Below, one piece after another: positions 1 through 7,530 of a stretch of 64,000 nucleotides of DNA (positions are counted from its first letter, which is position 1; the number at the start of each line of letters is the position of its first letter). The stretch comes from Anaerolineae bacterium (GTDB lineage: Bacteria > Chloroflexota > Anaerolineae > Aggregatilineales > Aggregatilineaceae), in assembly GCA_027494015.1 (NCBI GenBank), contig JAOSJP010000040.1:103848-167847 (forward strand), in the 5' to 3' direction. The translations under genes and the position numbers were made by a program. The notes below the pieces were generated by a model that was given only the letters and a program-made list of their open reading frames with translations, ran no database searches and had not been told where the DNA came from.

Positions 1-270
1 GACAATGTAGCTGGTGCCCCCCTCGACGCCGTAATCATAGACGGGGATGATGTGCGGGTGCTCCAGCGAGGCGGCGGTCTCGGCTTCGCGCGTGAAGCGG
101 GCGACGAAATCCGCGTCAGCGGCCAGGGCAGCGGGCAGCACCTTGACAGCTACGGCGCGCTTGAGCGCCCGCTGGTACGCGCGGTAGACAGTGCCCATCC
201 CGCCCCGGCCCAGCAGCTCGCGCAGCTCGTACTGCCCTAACGTCTGGCCCGTGAAGTCTTCGCTGCTCAT
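1..270 (-). CDS. Serine/threonine protein kinase, N-terminal part (runs off window)
   Basis: Only the first 90 codons are present; the rest lies left of base 1. The translation starts MSSEDFTGQTLGQYELRELL and contains the glycine-rich loop GRGGMGTVYRA, followed by the ATP-anchoring lysine in AVAVKVL and the alphaC stretch FTREAETAASLEHPHI. This is the N-lobe of a Hanks-type (PknB-like) kinase, which phosphorylates Ser/Thr on proteins. Start is the ATG at 268-270. The gene is divergent from the WXG100 cluster at 807-2151, a neighbourhood that suggests, but does not prove, a link to type VII-like secretion. C-terminal sensor or membrane domains cannot be seen. Confidence 0.9.
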   Translation of the reverse strand, partial: MSSEDFTGQTLGQYELRELLGRGGMGTVYRAYQRALKRAVAVKVLPAALAADADFVARFTREAETAASLEHPHIIPVYDYGVEGGTSYIV

Positions 271-330
271 GGCACGTCCGTGTTCGGTCTTCGCTGGCTA
301 ATCCTCGCCCTGCCAAAGCGGCAAGACGAT

Positions 331-434
331 GGGGTTTCTGGTTTTTGGTTGTTGGTTGCCAGGAAAGCACACCCGTCACAAAGCCGCCTTCACCAGTCAC
401 CAAAAACCAAAAACCAATTACCAAAAACCAAAGC
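331..434. repeat. AACC-rich palindromic intergenic repeat, copy 1
   Basis: The left arm is rich in TTGGTTGTTGGTT (335-360) and the right arm is rich in AACCAAAAACCAATTACC (391-433), so the element can fold back on itself. The left arm shares a run of about 26 identical bases with the element at 20985-21092. It lies between the kinase start and the WXG100 promoter. The rest of the 271-806 gap holds that promoter and an untranslated leader; I see no gene in it. Confidence 0.7.
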
Positions 435-577
435 AATGTGGAGTATAGCGGAGGTGAAGGGACGCGCACAACCTGCGCATAGCCAGGCAGCGCGACGAAA
501 GCGGCCAGTCCGCCTATTCTTTTATCCATTTTTACTCATCTGCATAGCATTTTTACGTGGATCGGCGGTTACACACC

Positions 578-607
578 TTGACAAACGATTGTCGAGTCCC
601 CTACACT
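578..607 (+). promoter_or_regulatory. Sigma70-like promoter of the WXG100 cluster
   Basis: A perfect -35 TTGACA (578-583) is followed after 18 bases by TACACT (602-607). The -35 overlaps a small palindrome, GACAA-ACGA-TTGTC (580-593), which could be an operator. A leader of about 190 bases separates it from the first WXG100 gene. Confidence 0.5.
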
Positions 608-806
608 GGCTTTAGTCACGCTCGATTGTGCAGAAGTATTGTGTGTCTAACGCAGGCGATAGTGGCGGGGGCGAAGGAGGGGGAGACCGATCTAGCCGAA
701 TCTAGCAGAAACACGCACTGCTCAGGGACGCAACGTCGCCCGCATGTCCTGCGAGTGGCGTGCTGCGCTAACACAAGAGGACAAGCAAAAGTAGCAGGAG
801 GTCAAC

Positions 807-1118
807 ATGCCCGGTTTCGGTGGAAAGATCCAGGCCGACTACGACGAACTGGCCAACGTCGCCAACGAGTTCTTGCAGGAGTCGGCGGGCATTGAGCAGC
901 TCACCAACCAGATCAACAACCTGGTGGGCGAGCTGGAAGGCGGCGGCTGGATTGGGCGCGGCGCGGATGCGTTCTACGCCGAGATGCATGACCTGGTGAA
1001 CCCAGGCATGCAGCGCCTGGCGCGCGCGCTGGAAGACGCCGGCAGCGCCATCAAGCAGATCAGCAATCTCGTTTCCCAGGCCGAGCAGGATGCCAGCTCG
1101 CTCTTTGCAAAGCAGTAG
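807..1118 (+). CDS. WXG100 (ESAT-6-like) protein 1
   Basis: A 103-residue, helix-rich protein with the WXG hairpin motif at residues 48-50 (GGGWIGRGADAF). Length, the central Trp-x-Gly turn between two amphipathic helices, and the lack of a signal peptide fit the WXG100 family, whose members are exported by type VII (ESX/Yuk) systems as dimers. The ribosome binding site AGGAGG ends 6 bases before the ATG. It is the first of four related genes on one apparent transcript. No FtsK/SpoIIIE-type EccC ATPase is visible in this window, so the export machinery must lie elsewhere if it exists. Confidence 0.8.
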   Translation: MPGFGGKIQADYDELANVANEFLQESAGIEQLTNQINNLVGELEGGGWIGRGADAFYAEMHDLVNPGMQRLARALEDAGSAIKQISNLVSQAEQDASSLFAKQ

Positions 1119-1173
1119 CGTATGCAGCGCTTGGCGCGCCACTCGCTGATGCGCCAACGATAAGGAGGTCACG

Positions 1174-1470
1174 ATGCCTGACGTACAAATGGATTATGAC
1201 CTGATGGAAGATATGGCCCGTCTCTTCAGAGAAGGCAGCCAGCATCTGGAGGACCTCAAGCGCGCGATGCAGAACATCGCCGGGCGGCTGGAGGATGGCG
1301 CTTTGCTCGGTCGGGGCGGTGATGCGCTGGCCCAGGCCATTCGCGGCAGCCTCAACGCGCGAATCGGGGCCTTGCAGGACAAGCTCGATGAGTTGGGGAT
1401 GGATGTCTACGGCGCGCTGGTAGACCTGCGCGACGGCGACACAGAAGCGGCCAGCCGCTTCAAGGGCTAA
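1174..1470 (+). CDS. WXG100-like protein 2 (WXG motif degenerate)
   Basis: A 98-residue protein preceded by TAAGGAGGTCACG. It has the WXG100 size and helix-turn-helix pattern, but the turn reads ALLGRGGDAL, with Leu in place of Trp. It is clearly paralogous to the fourth gene at 1858-2151: both begin with an MDYD-containing segment and end with an LRDGD motif followed by SRF/QRF. The alternation of a Trp-containing and a Trp-lacking protein resembles heterodimer pairs such as EsxA/EsxB, so it may be the partner of protein 1. Function otherwise unknown. Confidence 0.7.
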   Translation: MPDVQMDYDLMEDMARLFREGSQHLEDLKRAMQNIAGRLEDGALLGRGGDALAQAIRGSLNARIGALQDKLDELGMDVYGALVDLRDGDTEAASRFKG

Positions 1471-1486
1471 AGCGAGGTGAGGTGCA

Positions 1487-1810
1487 ATGTCCATTTTTAG
1501 CTGTGTTATGAGCGATGTACAGGATGTCGTCAGCCAGGTAGTGCAGCAGGCTAACCTGGTCGAAGAAGTGGCCGGCGGTATCCGCAGCGGGTTGGGGCCG
1601 ATCACCGGCGGAGCCTGGACTGGTGCGGGCGCTCGCGCCTTCACCGAGGAAGTGCAGACTCGCCTGATCCCGGAGATCATGGCGCTCATCGCGTCTATTG
1701 GAGGCTTCGGCGGCAACATCACCTCCGCGCTGAACCTTGTCCAGCAAGCCGATAACGATGTCTTTGGCGTCGCGGGCCAGGTCACCGACATTTTCGATTC
1801 GATCTTCTAA
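1487..1810 (+). CDS. WXG100 (ESAT-6-like) protein 3
   Basis: A 107-residue protein with a clear WXG turn at residues 44-46 (GGAWTGAGARAF), followed by an amphipathic second helix. The start at 1487 is favoured by GAGGTGAGGTG a few bases upstream; an internal Met at codon 8 (1508) would give a more typical family length and cannot be excluded. It resembles protein 1 in motif and place: each is followed by a Trp-lacking partner. Predicted to be an exported or exported-complex protein of a type VII-like system; the export apparatus is not in this window. Confidence 0.75.
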   Translation: MSIFSCVMSDVQDVVSQVVQQANLVEEVAGGIRSGLGPITGGAWTGAGARAFTEEVQTRLIPEIMALIASIGGFGGNITSALNLVQQADNDVFGVAGQVTDIFDSIF

Positions 1811-1857
1811 TTCCGCCCCGCTATCCGGGCGCAAGTGTTTGAGCTAAGGAGGATGAC

Positions 1858-2151
1858 ATGGCCGAAGTCTCAATGGACTATGACGCCGTACAGAAGTTGT
1901 CCGACAGTTTTCGCTCCTCCAGCGACACGATGGAGGCGGTGAGCAAGGCCCTCGAAGTGGCGATCAGCATCCTGAAAGCAAGCGCCTTCTTCGGCATGGT
2001 CGGCAACCTGGCGCTGGCCCACTACCTGGAGGGCATCAAGCCCAACGTGGATCGGCTGGCTGCGACCTGCGAAGAGCTGAGCATGGATCTCATCGGGGCG
2101 ATCATCAGCCTGCGCGACGGCGATTATTCCGGCTCGCAGCGCTTCGTCTAG
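1858..2151 (+). CDS. WXG100-like protein 4 (paralogue of protein 2)
   Basis: A 97-residue protein with TAAGGAGG 6 bases before the ATG. Its N-terminus (AEVSMDYDAVQKLSDSF) and its C-terminus (MDLIGAIISLRDGDYSGSQRF) match protein 2 closely. The turn region reads SAFFGMVGNLAL, so the Trp of WXG is replaced by Phe. It closes the four-gene cluster, with a terminator 42 bases downstream. The A-B-A-B order points to a duplicated gene pair. Role inferred only from family resemblance. Confidence 0.65.
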   Translation: MAEVSMDYDAVQKLSDSFRSSSDTMEAVSKALEVAISILKASAFFGMVGNLALAHYLEGIKPNVDRLAATCEELSMDLIGAIISLRDGDYSGSQRFV

Positions 2152-2192
2152 CCCGCCCCTGGCGTTCCGCGCGAACGCAGACGCTCCCCCGA

Positions 2193-2233
2193 AACAACAA
2201 CACCCACCGCAGTCGCTGGTGGGTGTTTTGTTG
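2193..2233 (+). terminator. Bidirectional intrinsic terminator
   Basis: A 10-bp perfect stem, AACACCCACC / GGTGGGTGTT (2199-2208 with 2218-2227), has a 9-base loop. It is followed by TTTTGTTG on the + strand and by a TTGTTGTTT tract on the minus strand. It sits between the rightward WXG100 cluster and leftward serA. Confidence 0.85.
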
Positions 2234-2270
2234 GGCGGGGATGGGGTCCACTTCATGCTGGCGAAATGCC

Positions 2271-2298
2271 CCCGCCTGACAGGCCTTGCACGCACCCG
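2271..2298. repeat. Short copy of the CTGACAGG...TTGCACGCACCC intergenic module
   Basis: Reads CCCGCCTGACAGGCCTTGCACGCACCC, matching modules at 29948-29978, 31883-31915 and 47578-47600. It lies in the gap just downstream of serA. Confidence 0.6.
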
Positions 2299-2309
2299 TC
2301 TGGCCGCGC

Positions 2310-3275
2310 TCAGCCCGCGCCGAGCACCTCGCGGTTGCGCACGTTGTCATAGCGCCCCTCCAGCAGGGCCTTGCGCACCGCGTCGGCGGCCTCCACGCCC
2401 ACCTGACTCTGCGCCTCGTGCGTGCTGGCTCCCAGGTGCGGCGTGTGGATCACATTGGGCAGGCCGATCAGCGGATGATCGGGCGCGGGCGGCTCCGGGT
2501 CGTAGACATCCACCGCCGCGCCGGCCACCTTACCGCTGCGCAGCGCCTCGGCCAGGTCGGCGCTGTTGATGAGCGCCCCGCGCGCCGTGTTGATGATCAG
2601 CACGCCGTCTTTCATGCGGGCGATGGTCTCGCGGTTGATTATCTCGCGCGTCTCGTCGGTGACGATCAGGTGCAACGACAGGACGTCCGCCTCGGCCAGC
2701 ACCTGGTTCAGATCGGGGATCATCACCAGGCGGCGGGCCAGACGCTCTGGCACGAAGGGATCGTAGGGGAGCGCAGCCATGCCCAGGGCTTTGGCCCGCT
2801 CGGCGACGGCGTGCCCGACGCGCCCATAGCCGATGACGCCCAGTGTCTTGCCGGCAAGCTGCGTGCCGACGAATTTGTTCCGCTCCCAGTGGCCCTCGCG
2901 CAGCGAGCGGTCGGCCTGGGGGATGTGGCGGGCCAGGGCCAGCATCAGGGCGATGGCGTGCTCGGCAGTCGAGACAGTGTTGGCTTCGGGCGTGTTCATA
3001 ACCACGACGCCGCGTGCCGTGCAGGCGTCCAGGTCAATGGTGTCCACGCCCACGCCGGCGCGCACCACGACTCGCAGGCGATTGGCGTGTTCCAGCAGGG
3101 CGGCATCCACGCGCGTGTCGCTGCGCACGATCAGCGCGTGCGCCTCCGGGATGCGCTCCAGCGTCTGCTCGCGGGTCATCTTGCCCGGCGCATGGACTTC
3201 AAACTCGGTCACCGAATGGAGTGCGTCCAGCCCCGCCTGGTTGAGCGTATCCGGCACAAGCACCAGGTAGCGCAT
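2310..3275 (-). CDS. serA: D-3-phosphoglycerate dehydrogenase (short form)
   Basis: A 321-residue 2-hydroxyacid dehydrogenase that oxidises 3-phosphoglycerate to 3-phosphohydroxypyruvate, the first step of serine synthesis. Visible features are the Rossmann motif GVIGYGRVGHAV, the substrate-binding segment VVVMNTPEANTVSTAEHAIA, the catalytic Arg in INTARG and the catalytic His in TPHLGAST. The C-terminal ACT/ASB regulatory domains of long SerA enzymes are absent. The start (MRYLVLVPDT) is chosen for the AAAGGAG site upstream; a longer reading would run into the aminotransferase gene. It lies 4 bases downstream of a class V aminotransferase, the expected next enzyme. Confidence 0.92.
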   Translation of the reverse strand: MRYLVLVPDTLNQAGLDALHSVTEFEVHAPGKMTREQTLERIPEAHALIVRSDTRVDAALLEHANRLRVVVRAGVGVDTIDLDACTARGVVVMNTPEANTVSTAEHAIALMLALARHIPQADRSLREGHWERNKFVGTQLAGKTLGVIGYGRVGHAVAERAKALGMAALPYDPFVPERLARRLVMIPDLNQVLAEADVLSLHLIVTDETREIINRETIARMKDGVLIINTARGALINSADLAEALRSGKVAGAAVDVYDPEPPAPDHPLIGLPNVIHTPHLGASTHEAQSQVGVEAADAVRKALLEGRYDNVRNREVLGAG

Positions 3276-3279
3276 CGTC

Positions 3280-4377
3280 TCACGCTCCTTTCGCCAGGAA
3301 CTCGTCCATCGCCGCGAACAGAGCTTCCAGATGCTCCGGCTGCGCATCGCCCATGTGCGCGATGCGCAGCGTCTTGCCCTTCAGCTTGCCGTAGCCGTTG
3401 GAGATGGCCATGCCCCGCTCGCGCAGGAAGGCGTTGAGCGCGCCGATGTCAATCCCGCGCGTGTTGGCCAGGGTGCTCACCGTCGGCGAGTGGTAGCCCT
3501 CCTCCGAGAAGGGGGCGAATCCGGCCCCGCGCGCCCAGGCGCGGGTCATGGCGGCCATGCGCTCGTGGCGGGCGAAGCGCGCCTCCAGCCCTTCGGCCAG
3601 CATATCGTCAAGCTGCTGGTCGGCGGCGTACATCAGCGAGATAGGGGGCGTGGCCGGGGTGTTGTTCTTCTGATGGTGTCGGTCAATCTCCAGCACGTCG
3701 AAGTAGTAGCCGCGATTCGCTACCTGGCGCGCCCGTTCCAGCACGGCGGGCGACACGGCGGCGAAAGCCATGCCCGGCGGCAGGGCGAACGCCTTCTGCG
3801 TGCTGGTCAGGCACACGTCAATGCCCCAACCGTCCACGTCCACTTTCGCCCCGGCGTAGATGCTCACCACGTCCACCAGAAAGAGCGTGTCCGGGTAGTC
3901 GCGCAGCACTTCAGCGTAGTCCTCGACCGGGTTGCGCACGCCGGTGCTCGTCTCGTTCATCACGCAAGCCACCGCGTCATACGCCTGGCCGCGCAGGGCG
4001 TCGGCGAGCTGCTCTGGCTTGACCGCCTGGCCCCACTCGACGGCGATCACGTCTACCTGCTTGCCGTTGAGCTGGCTGACTTCGGCCCAGCGCTCGCTGA
4101 AGGCCCCGCAGACCAGATGCAGCACGCGCGCCTCGTCGCGCACCGCACAGCGCGAGGCGGATTCCCACACACCCGTGCCCGACGAGGTGTAGAGGTAGAC
4201 CGGGTGCCGGGTGAAGAACGTCTGTTGCAGCTTGGGCTGCATCCGCGCGTAGAGCGCCGCGAACTCACCCGAACGATGCCCGATCATCCAACCGGCCTGG
4301 GCGTCCAGTATCTCCTCGCGGACTTCGACGGGGCCGGGAATGAACAGGCGGACGTGTTGTGCGCTTCGTAGAGCCAC
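3280..4377 (-). CDS. Class V aminotransferase (serine-pyruvate / alanine-glyoxylate family), probable phosphoserine aminotransferase role
   Basis: A 365-residue PLP enzyme. The family start LFIPGPVEV, the cofactor region SSGTGVWESA, the Asp of FLVDVVSIYAG and the PLP lysine K195 in TSTQKAFALPPGM are all present. Members transaminate serine, alanine or phosphoserine with glyoxylate, pyruvate or 2-oxoglutarate. It is translationally linked to serA downstream (4-base gap) and no canonical SerC is seen, so it probably makes phosphoserine from phosphohydroxypyruvate. That assignment comes from context; the sequence alone supports only the family. Confidence 0.85.
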   Translation of the reverse strand: MALRSAQHVRLFIPGPVEVREEILDAQAGWMIGHRSGEFAALYARMQPKLQQTFFTRHPVYLYTSSGTGVWESASRCAVRDEARVLHLVCGAFSERWAEVSQLNGKQVDVIAVEWGQAVKPEQLADALRGQAYDAVACVMNETSTGVRNPVEDYAEVLRDYPDTLFLVDVVSIYAGAKVDVDGWGIDVCLTSTQKAFALPPGMAFAAVSPAVLERARQVANRGYYFDVLEIDRHHQKNNTPATPPISLMYAADQQLDDMLAEGLEARFARHERMAAMTRAWARGAGFAPFSEEGYHSPTVSTLANTRGIDIGALNAFLRERGMAISNGYGKLKGKTLRIAHMGDAQPEHLEALFAAMDEFLAKGA

Positions 4378-4423
4378 GGGGCATTCCTCCTTAGTATGTT
4401 ATATGCCTTGCGGGATGGAGATC

Positions 4424-4489
4424 GTGAGTCAGGAGTCGGGAGTCGTGAGGATATACCACCGTGCGCATGACTCCCGACTCCTGACTCAC
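4424..4489. repeat. 21-bp perfect inverted repeat
   Basis: The arms GTGAGTCAGGAGTCGGGAGT+C (4424-4444) and their exact complement (4469-4489) flank a 24-base loop. It lies upstream of the aminotransferase gene and downstream of the isomerase gene. The arms are built from GAGTCAGGAGTC units. With no U-tract beside it, it is more likely a repeat than a terminator. Confidence 0.75.
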
Positions 4490-4531
4490 AACTGCTTGCT
4501 GCAACCTTGAGCGGGCTTCTCGACTTCTCCC

Positions 4532-5614
4532 TCACGTTCGCGCGGCGAGCAAGTCCTTAAGCTCTATGATCGGCGCGATCTCCGTCGGGTCGGCCCCGTA
4601 GGCCATCGCCGCGTAATAGCTCACGTAGTCGCCGTACTGGATGGCGTGGCACATCTGAGCCAGCGCGCTCTGCCCCTGGGGGCGGAACGTGTCGGTCATG
4701 ATGCCGTTCTGCAGGCAAAGCTGCGCGGTAAGCTCGTGGCGCAGGGCTACGCGCGGGTGATCGTGCTGGCGCGAGGTGATGAAGATGGTCACGAAGTCTA
4801 TCACGTGCTCAACAGGGAAGCCGATGCCGGCGATGGTGTTATGGTTGCCCTCTGGCATGGCCTCGAACTCGGCCCACGCTTTGGCATTCTCGTTCATCTG
4901 GCACTTCCAGCGCCGCGCGACCGGCTCGAACAGCCCGCCGCCGAAAAAGACCGGGATGCGCCCGATCAACTGGCCGGCGCCACGCTTGGCCTGGTTCTGC
5001 GGGACGGGGCTGCTGGCCGTGTAGCGCGAAACGTGCTCGCGCAGCACGGCAATCGCTTCCCGCACGTCGGAGTCCAGCGTGGTCATCAGGCCCAGCCGGT
5101 GAGCCAGCCCCAGCAGCAGCCCCCAGCTCCAGCCGAGCGCGGCGCGCGGCTGGCTGGCGTAGGCGATACGCCACAGCGGGTAGCCGTGTGCGGCTGCGTG
5201 AGCGGCAAGCTGCCCGCCGGCGGTGACGGCCAGCAGTCTCGCACCCCGCCCCAGGGCCTGCCCGGCGGCGGCCAGCGTCTCTTCGGTGTTGCCAGAGAAG
5301 CTGCTGGCGATGACCAGCGTCTCCGACCCCTGGGCGTAGGCGGGCAGGTCATAGCCGCGCACAACAGCCCAGGGAACGGCGGACGAAGCGGCGATCAGCG
5401 CGCCGGTCAGGTCGCCGCCGATGGCCGAGCCGCCCATGCCGGCCAGCACGATCTGGCGCGGGCTGTGGTGCGTGTTGGGCAGAGGCATGGTCTGGGCGGC
5501 GGCCCAGGCCGCGGCAAGCTGGTCTGGGAAGGCGTCAATGTGGGCCAACATGTGTTCGCGGTCCAGCGCGGCGAAGCGGGCTTGATCGTCGAGATCGAGA
5601 TTGAAGAAACTCAT
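4532..5614 (-). CDS. Bifunctional phosphoglucose/phosphomannose isomerase
   Basis: A 360-residue SIS-domain protein interconverting aldose and ketose 6-phosphates of glucose and mannose. The first SIS motif GMGGSAIGGDL is near residue 59, the second SIS motif ASSFSGNTEETL is near residue 94, and the C-terminal catalytic segment MPEGNHNTIAG is intact. This short, two-SIS layout is the archaeal/Chloroflexi type and differs from classical Pgi. Start at MSFFNLDLDD is preferred, with GGAG upstream; an in-frame ATG 48 bases earlier is possible. It is monocistronic or leads the serine pair 154 bases downstream. Confidence 0.85.
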   Translation of the reverse strand: MSFFNLDLDDQARFAALDREHMLAHIDAFPDQLAAAWAAAQTMPLPNTHHSPRQIVLAGMGGSAIGGDLTGALIAASSAVPWAVVRGYDLPAYAQGSETLVIASSFSGNTEETLAAAGQALGRGARLLAVTAGGQLAAHAAAHGYPLWRIAYASQPRAALGWSWGLLLGLAHRLGLMTTLDSDVREAIAVLREHVSRYTASSPVPQNQAKRGAGQLIGRIPVFFGGGLFEPVARRWKCQMNENAKAWAEFEAMPEGNHNTIAGIGFPVEHVIDFVTIFITSRQHDHPRVALRHELTAQLCLQNGIMTDTFRPQGQSALAQMCHAIQYGDYVSYYAAMAYGADPTEIAPIIELKDLLAART

Positions 5615-5759
5615 TGTAGCTCTTGCTCCAACAGGTGAACGGGGCAGTGCCAGAGCAGACATCTGGCAGGCGCCGCGAGCGAACGCGCCCCATCGTACCG
5701 CATTCTGAAGGATTGTCCCATGTATGTTTTCGACCGGGGTGTGAGCAAAGGTTGACGGT

Positions 5760-6263
5760 GACTCACCGGGCGCAGGGTACTGGCCTCACCCCTAGTCCCG
5801 CTGCGCTCGGCTGGATGCCGCAGGCCCCCATCCCCAGCCCCTTCCCCCAGCAAAGCCAGGGGAAGGGGCGAGCGGCTCGCCAGATCGTCCCCCCTCTAGC
5901 TTCGCTGGAGGGGGGATTGAGGGGGGAGGCGTTCAGCGAGCATCCCCGAGCTTCCCCTGGCGATAGGTTGTTCGTGGACGCTGGGGGACGTGTTGATAGC
6001 GACTCGCCGGGCGCAGGGGCATTGACCTCACCCCTAGTCCCACTGCGCTCGGCTGGATGCCGCAGGCCCCCATCCCCCAGCCCCTTCTCCCAGCAAAGCC
6101 AGGGGAAGGGGCGAGCGGCTCGCCAGATCGTCCCCCCTCTAGCTTCGCTGGAGGGGGGATTGAGGGGGGAGGCGTTCAGCGAGCATCCCCGAACTTCCCC
6201 TGGCGATAGGTTGTTCGTGGACGCTGGGGGACGTGTTGACAGCGACTCGCCGGGCGCAGCGGG
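5760..6263. repeat. Two tandem ~242-bp intergenic repeats plus a third partial start
   Basis: Unit 1 (5760-6000) and unit 2 (6001-6242) are nearly identical. Each starts with GACTC(A/G)CCGGGCGCAGGG, runs through a CCTCACCCCTAG segment and a GGAGGGGGGATTGAGGGGGGAGG segment, and ends GGGGGACGTGTTGA(T/C)AGC. A third start at 6243 breaks off into CCTACCTGACAGGTCTTGC. Parts of the unit recur at 31599-31838 and 47730-47757. The stretch is open in one frame for 238 codons, but I see no protein signal there. The rest of the 5615-6569 gap holds the str promoter and leader. Confidence 0.8.
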
Positions 6264-6313
6264 GCTGTGCCCCTACCTGACAGGTCTTGCCCGCGCCGCA
6301 CGCGGAATCAGCC

Positions 6314-6342
6314 TTGACAGCCCCCTGGCCTGGTGCTAAGAT
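6314..6342 (+). promoter_or_regulatory. Sigma70-type promoter of the str operon
   Basis: TTGACA (6314-6319), a 17-base spacer, then TAAGAT (6337-6342). It is the best promoter match upstream of rpsL and would give a leader of about 220 bases containing two strong hairpins. Confidence 0.65.
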
Positions 6343-6417
6343 TCGCACGCTCTATTCTCAGGCGGCGCCAACCCTGTCGCGTGGCAGGGCAATGGCGACC
6401 GAATTGGATGAGTTCTC

Positions 6418-6494
6418 GACCGTGAGGCCACCCGTGCCGCTAGTTTGGATGGCCTCACGGTCTGCCAGCGAGCGGGCGTGCAGTTGAACGCCCG
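6418..6494 (+). promoter_or_regulatory. Two hairpins in the rpsL leader (possible attenuation or r-protein binding site)
   Basis: The first hairpin has 13 perfect base pairs, GACCGTGAGGCCA (6418-6430) with TGGCCTCACGGTC (6450-6462). The second, CGGGCGT/ACGCCCG (6473-6494), is followed by TTGTCG. They lie between the promoter and rpsL, where r-protein operons often carry autoregulatory RNA. Regulation is inferred from position and structure only. Confidence 0.45.
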
Positions 6495-6569
6495 TTGTCG
6501 CGCCTTAATAGCAGCGAGGAAGCCAGGGGAACAGCCGGTTGACGCCCTGGCCTAGAGATGGAGGCAGGT

Positions 6570-7004
6570 ATGCCGACAATCAACCAACTTGTCCGCAAGG
6601 GCCGCCAGCCAAAGCGCAAGAAGAGCAAGGCCCCGGCGCTGCAATACACGTTCAACTCGTTTTCGCAGCGACGCACGCGCCAGCCCAAAGGCTCTCCGCA
6701 GAAGCGTGGCGTCTGCACCCAGGTCAAGACTATGACCCCCAAGAAGCCGAACTCGGCGTTGCGCAAGGTTGCCCGTGTGCGCCTGAGCAACCAGATCGAG
6801 GTGACGGCCTATATTCCCGGTGAGGGCCACAGCCTGCAGGAGCACAGCGTGGTGCTCGTGCGCGGGGGTCGTGTGAAAGACCTGCCCGGCGTGCGCTATC
6901 ATATTGTGCGCGGCACGCTGGACGCAGAAGGCGTGGCCAAGCGCGAGCAGGGGCGCAGCAAGTACGGCGCCAAGCGGCCTAAGGCAGCCAAGGCCAAGAA
7001 ATAG
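6570..7004 (+). CDS. rpsL: 30S ribosomal protein S12
   Basis: A 144-residue decoding-site protein. Start at [13 protein letters not shown] is set by GGAGGCAGGT directly upstream. It carries the insertion between ALQ and SPQKRGVC (containing YTFNSF) that is typical of Firmicutes and Chloroflexi and absent from E. coli. The loop [11 protein letters not shown], where streptomycin-resistance changes occur, looks wild type, and the core [20 protein letters not shown] is intact. The C-terminus is Lys-rich. First gene of the str operon, 22 bases before rpsG. Confidence 0.97.
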   Translation: MPTINQLVRKGRQPKRKKSKAPALQYTFNSFSQRRTRQPKGSPQKRGVCTQVKTMTPKKPNSALRKVARVRLSNQIEVTAYIPGEGHSLQEHSVVLVRGGRVKDLPGVRYHIVRGTLDAEGVAKREQGRSKYGAKRPKAAKAKK

Positions 7005-7026
7005 GCTTCTTCTGGAGAGATAGACA

Positions 7027-7497
7027 ATGGCTAGACGGTACAAGCCCCCTAAGCGGCGGATCGAACCGGACGTTAAGTACAACAACGTCCACGTCGCCAT
7101 GTTCGTCAACCGCATGATGCATGGCGGCAAGAAGAGCACTGCCCAGCGCGTGCTGTACGACGCCCTGGAGATGGTTGAGCAGCGCGCCAAGCGCGACCCG
7201 GTAGAGGTCTTTGAGCAGGCGCTGCGCAACGTGACCCCGGTCCTGGAGGTCAAGCCGCGCCGTGTGGGTGGCTCGACCTATCAAGTGCCCGTCGAAGTGG
7301 AGCCGTCGCGCGCCCTTTCGCTGGCGATGCGCTGGCTGCTGGCCGCAGCGCGCGGGCGCGGTGGGCACAGCATGTCCGAAAAGCTCGCCGCCGAACTGAT
7401 GGATGCGGCCAGCGATCAGGGCAACGCCATCAAGAAGAAGCAGGATACGCACCGCATGGCCGAGGCCAACCGGGCGTTCGCGCACTACCGCTGGTAG
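7027..7497 (+). CDS. rpsG: 30S ribosomal protein S7
   Basis: A 156-residue 16S head-assembly protein of standard length. The start [11 protein letters not shown], the core KFVNRMM-type segment ([21 protein letters not shown]) and the C-terminal NRAFAHYRW are all recognisable. GGAGAGATAGACA precedes the ATG. It lies between S12 and EF-G as in most bacteria. In other species S7 binds its own mRNA to regulate the operon; nothing here shows whether that holds. Confidence 0.97.
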   Translation: MARRYKPPKRRIEPDVKYNNVHVAMFVNRMMHGGKKSTAQRVLYDALEMVEQRAKRDPVEVFEQALRNVTPVLEVKPRRVGGSTYQVPVEVEPSRALSLAMRWLLAAARGRGGHSMSEKLAAELMDAASDQGNAIKKKQDTHRMAEANRAFAHYRW

Positions 7498-7530
7498 TGC
7501 CGGGTATATAGGAAAGCATCGTCACTCGTC

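Noticed and set aside
2264..2298. Module C copy near serA as an att site or integrated-element border
   Set aside because: No integrase, no tRNA and no second matching border around this region; it fits better as a dispersed repeat.
2286..4371. Long + strand frames opposite serA and the aminotransferase
   Set aside because: High-GC antisense shadows; the minus-strand genes have full catalytic motifs and ribosome binding sites.
5760..6263. CRISPR-like array
   Set aside because: Two long units of ~242 bp without short repeats and unique spacers; no cas genes anywhere in the window.
5623..6339. 238-codon frame across the tandem repeats with internally repeated protein sequence
   Set aside because: The protein repeat is only the DNA repeat read in frame (unit ~242 bp, not always a multiple of three), with no ribosome binding site or family match.
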